The notes beneath the pieces are model-generated. The model was not told where the DNA came from. It did not search any database and saw nothing but the letters and a program-made list of their open reading frames with translations. Positions 1 through 11,339 of a DNA stretch of 64,000 nt are shown here, one piece after another; the first letter of the stretch is position 1, and each line of letters begins with the position of its first letter. The stretch is from Canna indica (taxonomy: Eukaryota > Streptophyta > Magnoliopsida > Zingiberales > Cannaceae): NCBI GenBank assembly GCA_034359265.1, contig CP136892.1, forward strand, positions 82,700,001-82,764,000, read 5' to 3'. The position numbers and the translations under genes were made by a program.

Positions 1-192
1 CCTTGATTTTTTTATGCAAAGAAAATACATTTTAAAAAAATATATAAAGAAAATTAACATAAATGAACTCATCAGCCTCGATTTTGTGGTATTTGGATTC
101 CACGCGACGCTAGTACGGTTAATTAATTTCTTGAAATTTCTTTTGTCGGCAGTGAACAAGATTATGTGAGATAGTAATATTTCCCTTAGGAG
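1..192. other. AT-rich flank / possible LINE 3' UTR
   Basis: No coding sequence is visible. It lies just past the stop codon of the minus-strand LINE ORF2, so it may be that element's 3' untranslated region or the insertion-site flank. I see no clear poly(A) tail (which would read as poly(T) here) and no target-site duplication. Confidence 0.3.
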
Positions 193-2993
193 TTACTTGC
201 CCCTTGGAGGAGCAGAGAAGGCAACAATTTGATTCACAAGACCGTTGGGGGTAGGCTGCCAAGCCTCAAACAACACCCAGTTCTTAGCGTGCCAGATGAA
301 CCAACACGAGATAGCCACCAACCCAGACCTAACATAAGACCCAACCCGGTCCAAACCGGCTAACTAAGACCCAGAGATCCAATCCGACCTATCCAAAAAA
401 CTAGAATTAAGTCTGGAAGAAAGAAGTTTCCTAATGGAACTAGCAAAAGGGCATTCAAAAAACAAATGCCTAATAGACTCTAAGGCATCCAAGCATAAAA
501 CACAGTTGCTCGGCCCAACCAAGCCAAAACTAATAAGCCTATCCCTAGTGGGAAGCCTAAGCCTAATTAGCTTTCAACAAAAACCTTTACCTTAGGAACA
601 ACCTTTAACCCCCCAAAAGACGCCACCTATGGTCAGCAGGTAAATCGCGAAGGTCATGGCTTATAAGGAAATCGTAAGCCGCTTTAGCGGTAACACTACC
701 CCCAACCGAGTCCTCCCAAATAAACTCATCATCATCATCGAGTATTATCGGCAAGTGCAACCTCGAGACCAATTCCCCTAGCATAGGCCCAAACATATGA
801 AAACAAAGCCGCTATTCCATTTTTGATCAAGAATCAAATCCGATATCAAGAGATTCTCAAATAAACCATCAAAGTTCAAAAAAATCAATTTTAAAGCCAA
901 AGTAACATCAAGAAGCCATCTGTCCCTTAAGACAGAAGTATTATTACCAAAAATATAAGTTTCTTAAAACCCGGCATCAAAAGTTGAAACGCATTTAAGA
1001 AAAGTCTCTAGCTCCATGAGCATTTAGAAATAGAAATAGACTGCGTGTCCAGCTCACAATATTTCTAAGAGACCAAGCCCACCCAAGGGGTAGGCACCTT
1101 ATTAATATAAACCGAGACCCTCTTAGCTTGCAAAGCAACACAATGATTCTGCAAATTCAGAATACCAAGACCCCCTTGATCTTTAGGCATGGTGACCACA
1201 TCCCAAGCAACCAAATGCGTTGCAGGCTTGGCGGTGGTCCTAGCCCAGAGAAAACGCTTCAAAATGGACTCAACTTTGTCTAGCAAAGTGCTAGAAGCCC
1301 AAGTAATCGAAAAACAATGTAGGGGAGTGGCCCTCAAAACCGAGTTAATCAATGTAATTCTACCAGCCTGAGAAATAAAGCTAGACTACCAAGAACTTAG
1401 TTTGTCCTTAATGTGATCAATCAGGAAGCCCAAACAATTAGCCGGAGGCCTCCTTGGGGCCACCATTGCCCCAAGATACTTAAAAGGAAATCGGCCAATT
1501 TTCATCCCAAAGGCGTTAGTGATAGAATTAACCACATGGCGTGAGGTATCACAGGGGGAAAACATCTCCAACTTAGAAAGATTAATATTCTGATCAGTGA
1601 AATTAGCATAATCGAAAAACACTTTTTTAATAGCCCTTATGCTACACTTATTAGCCCTAAACATCAGTAAGATGTCGTCAGCATACATCACGTAACTGAA
1701 TCTCAAGTCATTCTAAGCTTGAAATGGATCAAACGGCCCTTATCAACAGCTTCATTTAGCAAGGCGGTCAAAAGTTGGGCAATCAATACATAGAGGTAAG
1801 GCAAAAGAGGATTGCCTTGCCTAATACCCATGTTCGAGGTAAAGGAGGAGGTCTTACCATTAACCGCACAAGCAAAGCTAACCGAAGTAATACAAACTTT
1901 AATCCACTCAACAAATCTAGGCGGGAATTTGAATTTCTGAAGCATGAAGATAATCACATTCCATGAGAGTTTATCATATGTCATCTCTAAGTCGATTTTC
2001 ATCAGAATACAAGGATTCCTAGATTTCGAGCTGTAAATAGAGTGCGCGACCTCTTGGGCCACTAAAATATTATCCTGAATACTCCGCCCTCTAATAAAGG
2101 CAGACTGCTCGATCGAAACCAGATTAGGTACCACCAAACGTAATCTGTTGGATAAGACCTTAGCCAAAATTCTATGTGTGAGATTACATAACGCGATAGG
2201 ACGAAAGTCTTTGACCCTAATAAGGTTCGCACACTTAGGGATGAACGTCAAGATAGTTTTGTTCCAATCTAATGAAAGAAAAGCATGGCTATAAAAAACG
2301 GCAAAACTATTGAAAATAGAAGTCGAAATGGTAGACCAATAGCGCTTATAGCCGTGAAACCATCAAGCCTCGAGCTCTCACCACCATGCAAAGCCTCAAT
2401 AACCCCCCAAATCTCATCCAACGAGAAAGGTAAAATAAGGCGATCACCAGAAGTAACATCAACCTCAAAAAACGATAAGTCATTCAACACATTAGGAATA
2501 ACCAAAGGCGAAGAACAAGCCCACAAAGCTTGATAAAAATCAAGAAAAATTGACAAAATATTAGAGTCCACACAAACAGCACCAGAGGGCGTTAAAATCG
2601 ACCTAACTAAATTAGCCCTCTAACGAATGGTAACGGCCCGATGAAAGAAAGTCGTGTTACAATCACCATCCATCGACCACTTAACCTTAGATTTTTTCCA
2701 TCATTTATGAGAAATTTAACCGATGGTTGAGAGAAACCAAGCCAACCCCGCCCCAAAGAGTGGATCAACATAGCAGCTCTACACTCATCAAGATGCGTTT
2801 CCTGCAACGTGATAACAGAAATAAGTGAGTTACAGATATGGAAAGGAGGTATTCCTTTACCTGGCCGCGCCACACGCCCCGTGCATTCCAACAAAGGATG
2901 CTCATCAAGACGAAGCCGGTTCAGGACCCGACGAGTCCTCCAAAACAAGATCGAAAACATCAGCCTCCATAGAATGAGGCAGAACATACTCAA
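193..2993 (-). pseudogene. LINE ORF2 remnant: endonuclease stub, reverse transcriptase, zf-RVT
   Basis: From 2993 downward the minus strand encodes the start of an endonuclease (a VARPGKG stretch, then LQETHLDE) which jumps almost at once to the linker DGDCNTTFFHRA, so most of the endonuclease domain is deleted. The reverse transcriptase follows: DFRPIALCN, QSAFIRGRSIQDNI and GIRQGNPL, in the piece ending at 1703. A one-base frame change then leads to the catalytic box YADD near 1680-1690. Thumb/connection sequence follows (KYLGAMVAPRR, then KDQGGLGILNL near 1150). The zf-RVT region near 430-520 keeps CVLCLDALESIRHLFFECPF, and the stop is at 193-195. At least five frame breaks are visible. 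It would have primed and copied its own RNA at the target site; this copy cannot. Confidence 0.8.
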
Positions 2994-3858
2994 CAGAGCG
3001 AGAACGCTTGGTCTGCAACTGCAAAGAAGGGGGAGAGCCAGCCTTCAGAGGACGAGGTGGCTTAGGAGGCTTTCGAATGGCAAGGGAAGAGCCCTTCCAA
3101 GTAGAAGGTAACCGATGGTTCGCCCCCGAAGGTAAAAGCCAACTCAGACGCCAACTGGTCGAACGAGCGTGACTGCGGAGGATCAAAAAAGGAAGCCGAG
3201 GGCAAAGAAGCCACTCCAGTGGTATTCAACTTAGAAGAACCCTTAACAAGAGAAGTAGCGGTAGACTTACCATCCTTACCCAAGTTCGAGGAACAAGGAT
3301 CGGTAGACAGGGCCTTGGCACGTGCCTGGGATTTAGGAGATCCCTCGGAGCAACGCAGGCCACCCTAGCAGTCATGCCAGTCACCTCAAGCGACACAGGC
3401 ATCATCACGATGTCAGGCGACTCGACAAGAGGCACCCCCTAGGCCATACTCAATCAAGGAGCAGAAGGATATCCCGAAGCGTTAGAAAAAGGTGCAGCCG
3501 TCATGGACGGCAGAGTGTCAGAGGTTGCAGGGGCCGCAGTACCATCACCATCATGTCACAACGGGTGGTCATCCTGGTGCAGCCATGTGCCAACCCCCGA
3601 CACAACCTCACCCTCCTCAACATCCGACTCCGAGCCATGTCCCTGTCCCCTCCAGGCGCCACATGGATGAAGGCAACCGCGTAACGCACCCGAGCCAGCG
3701 TTGCGACCTGAATCAGGTCCACGTTCATCCCATAAATCCAGGGTACGATTACGCATAGGCCGCTGGCGCTCCACCAGGACCCAAGGGCCACAAACCGGCG
3801 AGGGTGGTAAGGGGCCACTGGCGAAGTGGCAACAAGCCTCGAAGACTCCTTTGACACA

Positions 3859-4540
3859 TTAGAAGAAGAAGCTAACGAAACAGGAGGAAAAACATGCATG
3901 AGACTTACTCAAATCAGGTCCCGTAGAGGAAGGAACGGGCTTAGCCAGCAACACCGGAGATGCAGCTTCCGCAGACATCCCCGCACCTCCAACAGGACAA
4001 TCTAACTTCTGGTGACCAACCTTACCGCATTGGAAGCAAAGCGACGGTAGGTTCTCATACTTCAAAGGCTGGAAAAACTCCTGATCGGGTTCCCTGATCC
4101 AGAAACCTTGCCGAAGGGGAAGCCGAACGTCCAGCTCAACACAGATTCAAACATACTTACCCCGAGAAAAATCCACCGAACATTTATCAATCGAAATGAC
4201 CTTACCTAATGCACTTGCTATCACCAAAATAGAATCAAGATTCCAAAGTTCCAATGGAAGGCCCACCAAACGAATCCAGATCGGAGCATGAGCAAAAGGC
4301 TCATCCCAAGGCTGAAAGAGAGGGCACCAAGGGATAAGCCAGAGAATAGAAACCCCCAAAGAAAACGGTCCTTCAGTGAGGATAGCAGTAGAAGAAATCG
4401 AATCGCGAAACCGAAATACAAAAGAATCATCTTCTAAATCAAGCACCAAAGCCAAACCCAAAGTAGACCAAATCTTTTTCGCCCAGGAACTAACTACATC
4501 AAGCAGAGGGTTCTTACCAATGCATGATTTTCGATACACA
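3859..4540 (-). pseudogene. LINE ORF1 fragment: DUF4283-like domain and CCHC zinc knuckle
   Basis: The part at 4147-4539 (minus) carries SWAKKIWSTLGL, then a hydrophobic RNA-binding-like fold ending IWIRLVGLPLELWN and SIDKCS, which matches the DUF4283 domain of plant LINE gag-like proteins. Further along (3859-4065) is the knuckle CFQCGKVGHQKLDC, a CX2CX4HX4C motif. The two lie in different frames, so a frameshift or stop separates them. A proline/serine-rich tail in several frames follows (about 3060-3900). In intact elements this protein coats the element RNA. Confidence 0.75.
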
Positions 4541-5134
4541 GTACGGTTCGACTACGCATTCACAGTTTTGAAGACTCAAGCTGGGATTGATAACATGAAT
4601 TCGTGCGTGACATACTACCACCTATTGATAGATTAGGATTTTCACCTTCAAGCCCTTCTTCCTATGGTTAGTTAGGCAGGCGCCTTCCTATCTGATCTTT
4701 CTTGACTAGAAAGCAATGTGGTGCCAGACCTCAGAAATGTCATCACTGGACCAGTTATTTCATTCATTTGTCATTTCTGGTCGGCTCTCTCGTCTTTCAG
4801 TCCTAGGTAAGCTAGCCTATTTCTTAGTTGTAGGTGGAAAGGTGAAATACTGCCTTCGCTCCGCCTCATCGCTTGTTCGAGAGCTAAGAGTTCACTGGTG
4901 AGATTGCTAGCCAGGGTCTAACTATTTGAAAACCTTTCCAGTGAGATTGCTAGCCAGGGTCTAACTTACCGATGAGACTATTCTCCCAAGGCTCACTCCA
5001 AGATCGGAGTAGTTGAGATGAGAAATACCCCTTATCAGCGGAGGCAGATTGAATACCTTGTATCGTAGCTTGCAGGTGAACACCAGATTGTGAGTTTGGA
5101 TCCTCATGCAGCTGCTGAGCCCATGAGATAGAGG
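4541..5134 (-). pseudogene. Degenerate LINE ORF1 N-terminal region with 26-bp direct repeat
   Basis: On the minus strand 5134-4950 is an open stretch (ISWAQQLHEDPNS near its start, WSEPWENSLIGKL near its end). It resembles the conserved tryptophan-rich start of plant LINE ORF1. The stretch 4541-4897 shows no recognisable coding sequence. Positions 4898-4923 and 4941-4966 are identical 26-bp direct repeats with a 17-bp spacer, looking like a small local duplication. Confidence 0.45.
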
Positions 5135-5540
5135 TAGGGTTGTTCATGAGTCGGGTCGGGTTCAAAATTTTTCACCTCTCAAACTCGACCCAACCCAACC
5201 CGACTTAGTTCGGGTTGGGTTGGGTCGGGTAGTCGGGTTTACCCGATTAGGTAAAGATGAGTTTTTAATAATATTTTTTTAAAAAAAAAATTGAAAAAAT
5301 AATTAATTGATTAATATTTTTGATATAATATTTTAAAAAATAATTAAATAACTATAAATAATTGGGTCATCGGATCAGGTCTCGGGTTATCGGGTTTTAA
5401 AATCTAAAATCCGAGATCCAACCCGATTATGGTTGGGTTTGGTCAAATTGTACCCGACCCGACCCAACCCAACCCAACCCAAATAGGCCGGGTCGGGTTC
5501 TCGGGTTCATTGGGTCGAGTCGACCCAATGAACAACCCTA
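5135..5540. mobile_element. hAT-type MITE with perfect 8-bp TSD, inserted in the LINE
   Basis: The ends are TAGGGTTGTTCAT at 5135-5147 and its exact reverse complement at 5528-5540, a 13-bp terminal inverted repeat. The flanks 5127-5134 and 5541-5548 are both GATAGAGG, a perfect 8-bp target-site duplication, which is the hAT signature. The subterminal regions are filled with GGGTCGGGTT-type motifs in inverted orientation, and the core is AT-rich. No coding capacity. It interrupts LINE ORF1, so it inserted after the LINE. Confidence 0.9.
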
Positions 5541-5773
5541 GATAGAGGGCTCAGCCACGAAGGGGGCGGGCCGGATCTTCCACCAGCGGGAGAGGATCGT
5601 GAACGATCATGATGTCGAGATGGAACCGCCCGATGGGGGGGGGGGTCAGGAGGCGTAGGAGGAGCCGGAGGAGCATCAATGCAAGCGGAAGTGCGCGAAC
5701 CCTCGACGTTCAAGGCAGAAGAATCAGACACCACAGGAGTAGCAGAGGGAGCGAGAACAGACGTAGAGCTCAT
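5541..5773 (-). pseudogene. Proline-rich N-terminal part of LINE ORF1 (probable)
   Basis: A minus-strand ATG at 5773 opens a serine/proline-rich reading frame (PPAPPTPPDPPPHRA) that runs into the MITE. Position and orientation fit the poorly conserved N-terminus of LINE ORF1, interrupted by the MITE. The frame does not continue cleanly on the other side even when the MITE and one TSD are ignored, so further decay is likely. This could instead be the end of an unrelated transcript. Confidence 0.35.
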
Positions 5774-6216
5774 CTAAAAACCCCAACTGATCAACGTTTT
5801 CTGATCTGATTGGATCGTTCTGCTTCACCGCCTAAACTTGCTCGTAACATTATTAGATTAATGAAGAACTAAAATCCTTTGAGTCTATTTGTTGCATATT
5901 TCTATATATAATATTTATTCTCTCACACTCTCACCTTATATTTGTTGTATTGTGAATGCCTCGGAAGAGTCATCAGCCTTTATTTGTTTTAATAATTAAT
6001 CTTTGGCATTATTTATTAAGATCCTTTATTTGTTTTAATAATCAATCTTTTGGAATTATTTACTTATTAATCTTTATTTATTCATTGTATCTGATTCAAG
6101 TATTGAACCGGATCGGGCCGAACCAAACCATGGTTCGGTTCATGTGATGAACCGACCATGGGTTCATTAAGGGTTGATTTAAATTAAAAGGAGATTAATA
6201 TCTAATTAAGAATTAA

Positions 6217-6980
6217 GCCTCGTTTGGTTGACATGGAAAGTAAAATCCTATGGAAAGTTGTAATTCTCATGAATTAACTTTCTACCTATATTTCATGGGA
6301 AGTATCAAAAATGTGTTTGGTTGAAAAAAAATTACTCGATAGAAAGTGTAACTTTTCACCCATAATATGTTTGGTTGACATGAGTACTTCCTATGAAGTA
6401 TCCATCAAATGACCAATATATCATTCTTTTTATAAATTAATATTTTATTTATAAATTAAGATATATGAAAAAATTATTTGTAAATAAAATATATATTAGA
6501 ATATATGAAAAAAATTAAAATTTATTTGTAAATTATTATGTTAACACATGTATGTAAAATATAATATAATTTTTTTATATATATAACTAATATAATATAT
6601 AATTTATTGTATATAAAAAATTAATATTTATTTAAAATTAATATTAAAAAATTATATATTTCGTTCAAATATAAATTAAAATAAAATAAATAGATCAAAT
6701 GAATTATCTAATTTTTTAATATTAAAAACATAAATTAAGTCTACCATTAAAAAATGTGAGTATATAATTGTCTTTTTCTTTTAAATGCAACACAGGAAGT
6801 GTAATTTACCTAGGTCCTCTTATGTAAGTTACTTCCTGCATTTTGTAGGAAGTCACACTTCATGAGAAAATTATACTTCTTGCAAAATGCAAAAATTGTG
6901 TCAATCAAACAAGATCAAAAAGTAAAATTTTAATGAGAATTATAATTTTTTGTGAAAAATTATGTAAACCGAACGAGGTC
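6217..6980. mobile_element. Non-autonomous TIR element (block A only)
   Basis: The left end reads GCCTCGTTTGGTTGACAT. The right end, reverse-complemented, reads CCTCGTTCGGTTTACAT, about 15 of 17 matching. The inverted similarity continues inward for about 50 bp (AGTAAAAT and AATTCTCAT on both arms). The interior is AT-rich with no coding sequence. The termini resemble plant PIF/Harbinger or hAT MITEs, but I could not find a convincing target-site duplication, so the superfamily is open. It lies in the 1.1 kb missing from block B. Confidence 0.6.
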
Positions 6981-7182
6981 GCATGCATTAAATAATGGTT
7001 TGATTTTTCATCCAAAGCCAAGGGGGCGAATTAATTCCGCCCATGCGCCTACTCCTCCCTATTTAATAGGGAGGTTGTTTTGACTCCTTATTAATAGGGA
7101 GGTGATTTAATTTTGATTAAATCACATCCCAATTAGATAGGGATGTTTATGGAGGTAAACCCCGGATTTAATATGTAGGTAA

Positions 7183-7208
7183 ACCTCTCTCTCTCTCTCT
7201 CTCTCTCC
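7183..7208. repeat. CT dinucleotide microsatellite
   Basis: An almost pure CT run in what looks like a leader region. The equivalent place in block B (about 42725-42765) is also CT-rich but interrupted. CT-rich 5' leaders are common in plant genes. Confidence 0.8.
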
Positions 7209-7433
7209 TCTTCCTATAAATTTTATCCCTGTTTCGATCCGTGCGTGTTGCATATTCAGATTGGGGGTTCTGATCGCAAGGAGAGCAAAAGTTGATAAAA
7301 GGTGTTTTTTTTTTCTTCTTCTTTTTCCTTCTGTCTTACGAAGGTGCTTCTTTGTGTGTATGTGTTGGATCTCTTCGGATCCTTATTTGAATGTTTTTTT
7401 AATTCTTTTTTTTTGAATGATAATGGTTGCTTG

Positions 7434-7833
7434 AGAAACTTGTTCTGGGCGGATGGTAGGTGTAGGACGGCATATCAATACTTTGGTGATGCCAATACTT
7501 TGGTGCTCGACATCGCTTGTGCTTGTCCAGTATCTTAAAAAAAGTTGCAGAGAATTACTGAAAGGACTTTCTGTATTTAAAGTAATTAAAAAGGAACAAA
7601 AAAAGGCAGCATATGATTCCTTGAAAGTTGATGATTTTGAAAAGTGTTGGATGAAAATGGTTGTAGAGCATGGGCTTGAAAATAATGAGTGGCTTACCTC
7701 ATTGTATGAGAACAGACATTTATGGGTACCAGCTTTTCTTAAACACACATTCTGGGCTGGAATGTCAATATCTCAACGAGGTCAGGCTATAAACATTTAT
7801 CTTAATGGATTTGTCTATCCAAAACTTCTCTGA
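7434..7833 (+). pseudogene. FAR1/FHY3-like (MULE-type) transposase fragment, block A
   Basis: Two pieces in different frames. The first (about 7434-7490) encodes RNLFWADGRCRTAYQYFGD, the start of the MULE/FAR1 transposase core. The second (about 7572-7795) encodes AAYDSLKVDDFEKCW, NNEWLTSLYENRHLWVPAF and HTFWAGMSISQRG, the region after the catalytic DDE core. The core itself is missing between them. FAR1/FHY3 proteins are domesticated MULE transposases acting as transcription factors, and mobile relatives have the same domain; this fragment cannot tell them apart. Block B keeps the complementary piece. Confidence 0.8.
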
Positions 7834-8573
7834 AGCATGCAATTCTTTAGTAAATACGAGATGATATTTCATAGCAAATACAAAAAGAATGTTTTTTTGA
7901 TTGCTTCCCTTCTTTGAGATGATTGTTTCTTTTCTTATTTCATTTTTTCAATTTAGGGTTAATAGAACTCAGAACAAAGCATTGATGTCATTCCTTATAT
8001 TGACTCTGAAATGGGATCTCCATAAAACCGATACTTATCAAAGCGGGACCAATTACATTTAGAAATACAATATTAATAGTAAATCCTATAGAAGTCTTTC
8101 ATTTTCTGAGTCCTTGTTAGTTATGTGATAAGTGGATACATTAATTCTCCTTCCATTGCTCTCATGTTCAAACTAGACCCTAACAAAGCCCTTAGCTCTT
8201 GCTTCTTCACCTCATAAGCATCAACCATCATCTTATAGAAGTCATTATTTGCTTTCTTTCCATTCCTTCCTCATTTCATATATTCCTTTTCCTTCTTCAT
8301 TTCATTTATTTGTTGTGTACACACTGATTTCCAATGACCATCTTTTGGAATTCATCTCGTTCCTGCTGCAGCTTTTCAGTTGCAGTATTTTTTAGCATTC
8401 GGTCAGGTTAAAGTTGCTAGCTCTCAATCTTTTGCAGCTAACATCATGTGTTTTTAAAATGTTTAACACAAACCTACTCGAATTTGGATTGAAAAACTTC
8501 TATAAAGATGCTAAATTAAGATATTTGCCCCAATTTCATTGTTAGAGTTTGCTCAGGCTCCACAATACAGACA

Positions 8574-9560
8574 ATGGGTTCAGAGTTGTGTATTTCCGAT
8601 TCAGCTTTGATTAAGGCAGAGGTTGAGGAGAAGGGTAATGGAGGGGGTGCAGATTTGAGGAAGCGGAAGATTGACACAGAGGTTGAGGAGGATGTCAACG
8701 AAGAAGAGGAGGAAAATGACGACGATGATGATGATGAAAATGAGTCAGCTTATGAGAAGCTGAACAAGGAAGACTTTATTTGTGAAATTGAGGGAGAGGA
8801 TGAAGGCACAGGTGAAGGCACTGAAAGTGACACTGATAGTCACAGTGATAGTGATTTCGTGAACGAGGATGATAAGAAAGCCTACATGAAATATAGTGAA
8901 GAGTTTCGCTCCAGCGATGTAATTCTCTAATCTTTTAATCTTCCTTTGCTTAATTTTTTCATGCTACTTTGTAATTAGTTTTCCTCCTTTCTCCTTTCGC
9001 AGGGTTTTGACATCGAGAACTATTATGTCCCACCCCCAGGGGGTAAGTTTGTTTTAGGCTTCCTTTCCCGTATGGATCTTGGATCAGGCTTAGACAAATA
9101 TTGCGAGAAGGCCATCAAAAATGTTCTTAAATTTCAGAATCAAAAGGTTTAGTAGCTATGTTTTGTCTCTGAAATTTTATACCATATGATGGTAGTTGGT
9201 TGCCTTATGTAGCATCTTATATATTTTGTGTTTGAAATTTTATGCATTGACAAGGTTCATCTTTTTACTGTATTTTTTAGCATTTAGAAACAGTATTCTT
9301 TGTCTTACTTTACATATCTTATTGATAGAATTGCTTGATAACATAATTTTTTTTCCCTTTTTGTAATTATGCAGAATAATACAAACCTGCAATATGTGAA
9401 AATTATTAAGGCAAATGTACGTGGACCTGGTATGTATTTTGTTACATTTGAGGCTGAAGACACAATCTCTAGAACAGTCAAGGTTTATCAATCTCAAGTA
9501 TACCGCTCTCCCGGCAGCGGCAATACTACAATTTTCCTCTTCAGGAAAAAACATGGATGA
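8574..9560 (+). CDS. Cystatin/monellin-like protein with acidic N-terminus (3 exons, intact)
   Basis: Exons 8574-8918, 9003-9146 and 9375-9560 join in phase 0 with GT/AG borders and give 224 residues. The ATG has A at -3 and G at +4. Residues about 35-70 are a glutamate/aspartate-rich stretch following a KRK basic motif. The C-terminal half (GFDIENYY at the start of exon 2; YCEKAIKNVLKFQNQK; NTNLQYVKIIKAN; FVTFEAEDT; TVKVYQSQVY) has the helix-then-strand pattern of plant cystatin/monellin-fold proteins. I do not see the QxVxG loop of true cystatins, so protease inhibition is not implied. No signal peptide. Function unknown. Block B holds a frameshifted copy and 22170-22690 an inverted fragment. 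The fold assignment is by pattern only. Confidence 0.7.
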
Positions 9561-10197
9561 TTTGGTGTTCAGTCCTAGGTAGTTAATTGTTTAAAATCTT
9601 TAATTATATCTATGCCTTGATTTATGCTACTCCTGACTTTATAAAATTGTAATTTTGTATATTTCTTGTGTTTTGTGGAAGAAAAAAAGTTTTCGCTGGT
9701 TGTTTCTAGTCTTTTCTCAATTTCAGGGGTCGGGTTATTTTAGTTTTTAGTTGTATAGACTTCTAATTTCACGTGCTTTAGTTATATATATATGTGCAGA
9801 TATATTTTTATCAACTATCATGAATGATTTGAATGCTCATCACTTAATTGTGTTTTCTCGTATTTGCAGATGATCAAAACTTAACTGATATATGAGTTTT
9901 GATCTGAACCATGTCCCTGCTTAGATTGGATTCAAGTATATGATATTTCATAAATGACTATGTATTTGGTATTTGTTTGCTGATAGACTTCTTATTATGA
10001 TGATCAGATGTCACGACTTTTTGTCGGACTTGTTCATAGTTATCCTATTATATTGATACAAATGTATTGTAATGACATTCGATCTAGTATTTGAAATATC
10101 TACTTCCATTATTTTGGTCTCTTTCTCTACATAAAAAGCTATTGCTTTGCATGTTTGCTTGTTCATACTCTTTTTAGGAGACTTTGTATAAGATCAG
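9561..10197 (+). other. 3' flank of the cystatin-like gene, no gene
   Basis: AT-rich sequence, colinear with 45536-46130 in block B. It contains short TA repeats. No coding sequence recognised; it may contain the 3' UTR. Confidence 0.5.
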
Positions 10198-10506
10198 TTA
10201 CAATGATATACTTGCCTTGAAAGATGATTTCATTTCTCGTTTTACATATAATCCAAAGTAAGTATATTGAAAATTAATGAGTTCATCCTCATTTTGTGCA
10301 TATCTTGTATTATGAATAAAATAGTCCCCAACATAGTTAAGCACCACACCTGAGATGCATAGCCACACTACAAGAATATATAAATGCTCCACCATTTGTT
10401 GCGCTCCACATAAGCAACAAACCTTGACCATTGACGAAAACTCGTTTTGCAAAACTTGTCCTACAAGCAAAATGATATGCAACAATTTGTGCAGAAAAAT
10501 ATGCAA
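10198..10506 (-). pseudogene. LINE zf-RVT fragment, block A
   Basis: The minus strand encodes FLHKLLHIILLVGQVLQN, then VCCLCGAQQMVEHLYIL. This is the zinc-binding region at the C-terminus of plant LINE reverse transcriptases (CxxC followed by EHL). Only this segment survives. The same fragment in block B is longer at its N-terminal side. Confidence 0.65.
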
Positions 10507-10678
10507 GTTATGTTTTAGATGCAGTTTCCATATTTTGATCCCTTTTTAATGGTATGTGGAAATTTGACTTTTGCCTTGATATATGATGCCCATATTTGAT
10601 TGTGTATTCTCCCTCTTACTTATAGTGCTAAACAACAAGATCCAAAATATTTGATTTAGATAGAGGTGGACTTAGAAT

Positions 10679-11142
10679 TAGAGGTGGCAATGGGTCGGGC
10701 CTGCCCGTGGGCGGCACGGACCACGCTTGGCCTTGGGTCGTGCTTGACTCGGTTTGAAGAATTTTGGGCCGAGCTTGGCACGGGCCATGCGGTTCGAGCT
10801 CGGTCGGGCCTGCTCCTGCACCCGCAGGCTAGGCTTGGCGCCACTCAGGCCTAGCCTGGTCTGCATTTGGTCTTTTGTGTCTGGCTTGAGGAGTAGCTAC
10901 TTTATTTAATGAAATTATATGCATACATATACTCTTGGTGTGGTGGTTAGTTCAGCACAAAAAAGTCTAAAGGTCAACAGTTTGAGTCTCACCGTCGGCC
11001 TTTAATAACTTAAATTTGATAATTCAGGTTGGCCCGAGCCTGACTCGAGTTCGAAGGTGCGGGCACATCCTCGGGTTGGGCCTCCCCTTTGAGTGGTCGG
11101 GTCATGCTTGGTTGGCCTCAGCACAGCCCATTGCCACCTCTG
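10679..11142. mobile_element. hAT-type MITE with 7/8 TSD
   Basis: Ends read TAGAGGTGGCAATGGG and, reverse-complemented, CAGAGGTGGCAATGGG. Flanks are CTTAGAAT (10671-10678) and TTTAGAAT (11143-11150), an 8-bp duplication with one mismatch. The interior is GC-rich with GGGCCTG/GGGTCGG-type motifs. Around 10937-10992 is a tRNA-like stretch (TGGTTAGTTCAGCAC, then GTTTGAGTCTC about 30 bases on) that resembles pol III A and B boxes. Confidence 0.8.
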
Positions 11143-11339
11143 TTTAGAATAAGAGTTGCATCACTTTTCTCAAAAGCACTTTGCGCTGTATTTACATTCC
11201 ATTCCTCCTTTTCATATTCATTTATGAGATATTTAACTAGAAAAATATTCTGATTAATATTATTTCCTTTAGATTTTGGTAAGACATGTTATGAAGAAGG
11301 TAATCTTGGATCAAAATAACACTTTACCATTGATCCCCT

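Larger units (their letters stand above)
193..5773 (-). mobile_element. L1-type LINE retrotransposon, degenerate, MITE-interrupted
   Basis: Read on the minus strand, the order of parts is that of a plant L1-clade LINE. There is an ORF1 with a DUF4283-like domain and a CCHC knuckle, then endonuclease remnants, reverse transcriptase, and a C-terminal zf-RVT region. Every part is split by frameshifts or stops, so the copy is dead. The 5' end is uncertain: ORF1-like sequence starts at 5773, and LINE-related flank may run to about 5845 where block A begins. A hAT-type MITE (5135-5540) sits inside the ORF1 region, and a 26-bp direct repeat occurs at 4898-4966. No target-site duplication for the LINE itself could be identified. 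Confidence 0.8.
5848..10612 (+). repeat. Segmental duplication, block A
   Basis: This block matches 37205-37284 plus 42519-46456 (block B) in the same orientation and gene order: a leader ending at TGAATGCCT near 5955, a CT-rich leader with the start of a FAR1-like transposase, the cystatin-like exons, and an antisense LINE tail. The match starts near TTATTAGATTAATGAAG and fades near 10612. Compared with B, block A has about 1.1 kb of extra DNA between roughly 6040 and 7175, and lacks the copia element and the poly(A) retroposon found in B. Confidence 0.85.

Noticed and set aside
6090..6160. Near-palindromic GAACCAAACCATGGTTCGGTTC motif
   Set aside because: Too short and isolated to define an element; only similar in style to MITE arm words.
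10666..10866. Open frames over the GC-rich MITE on both strands
   Set aside because: They lie within the terminal repeats of a non-coding MITE and match no family.
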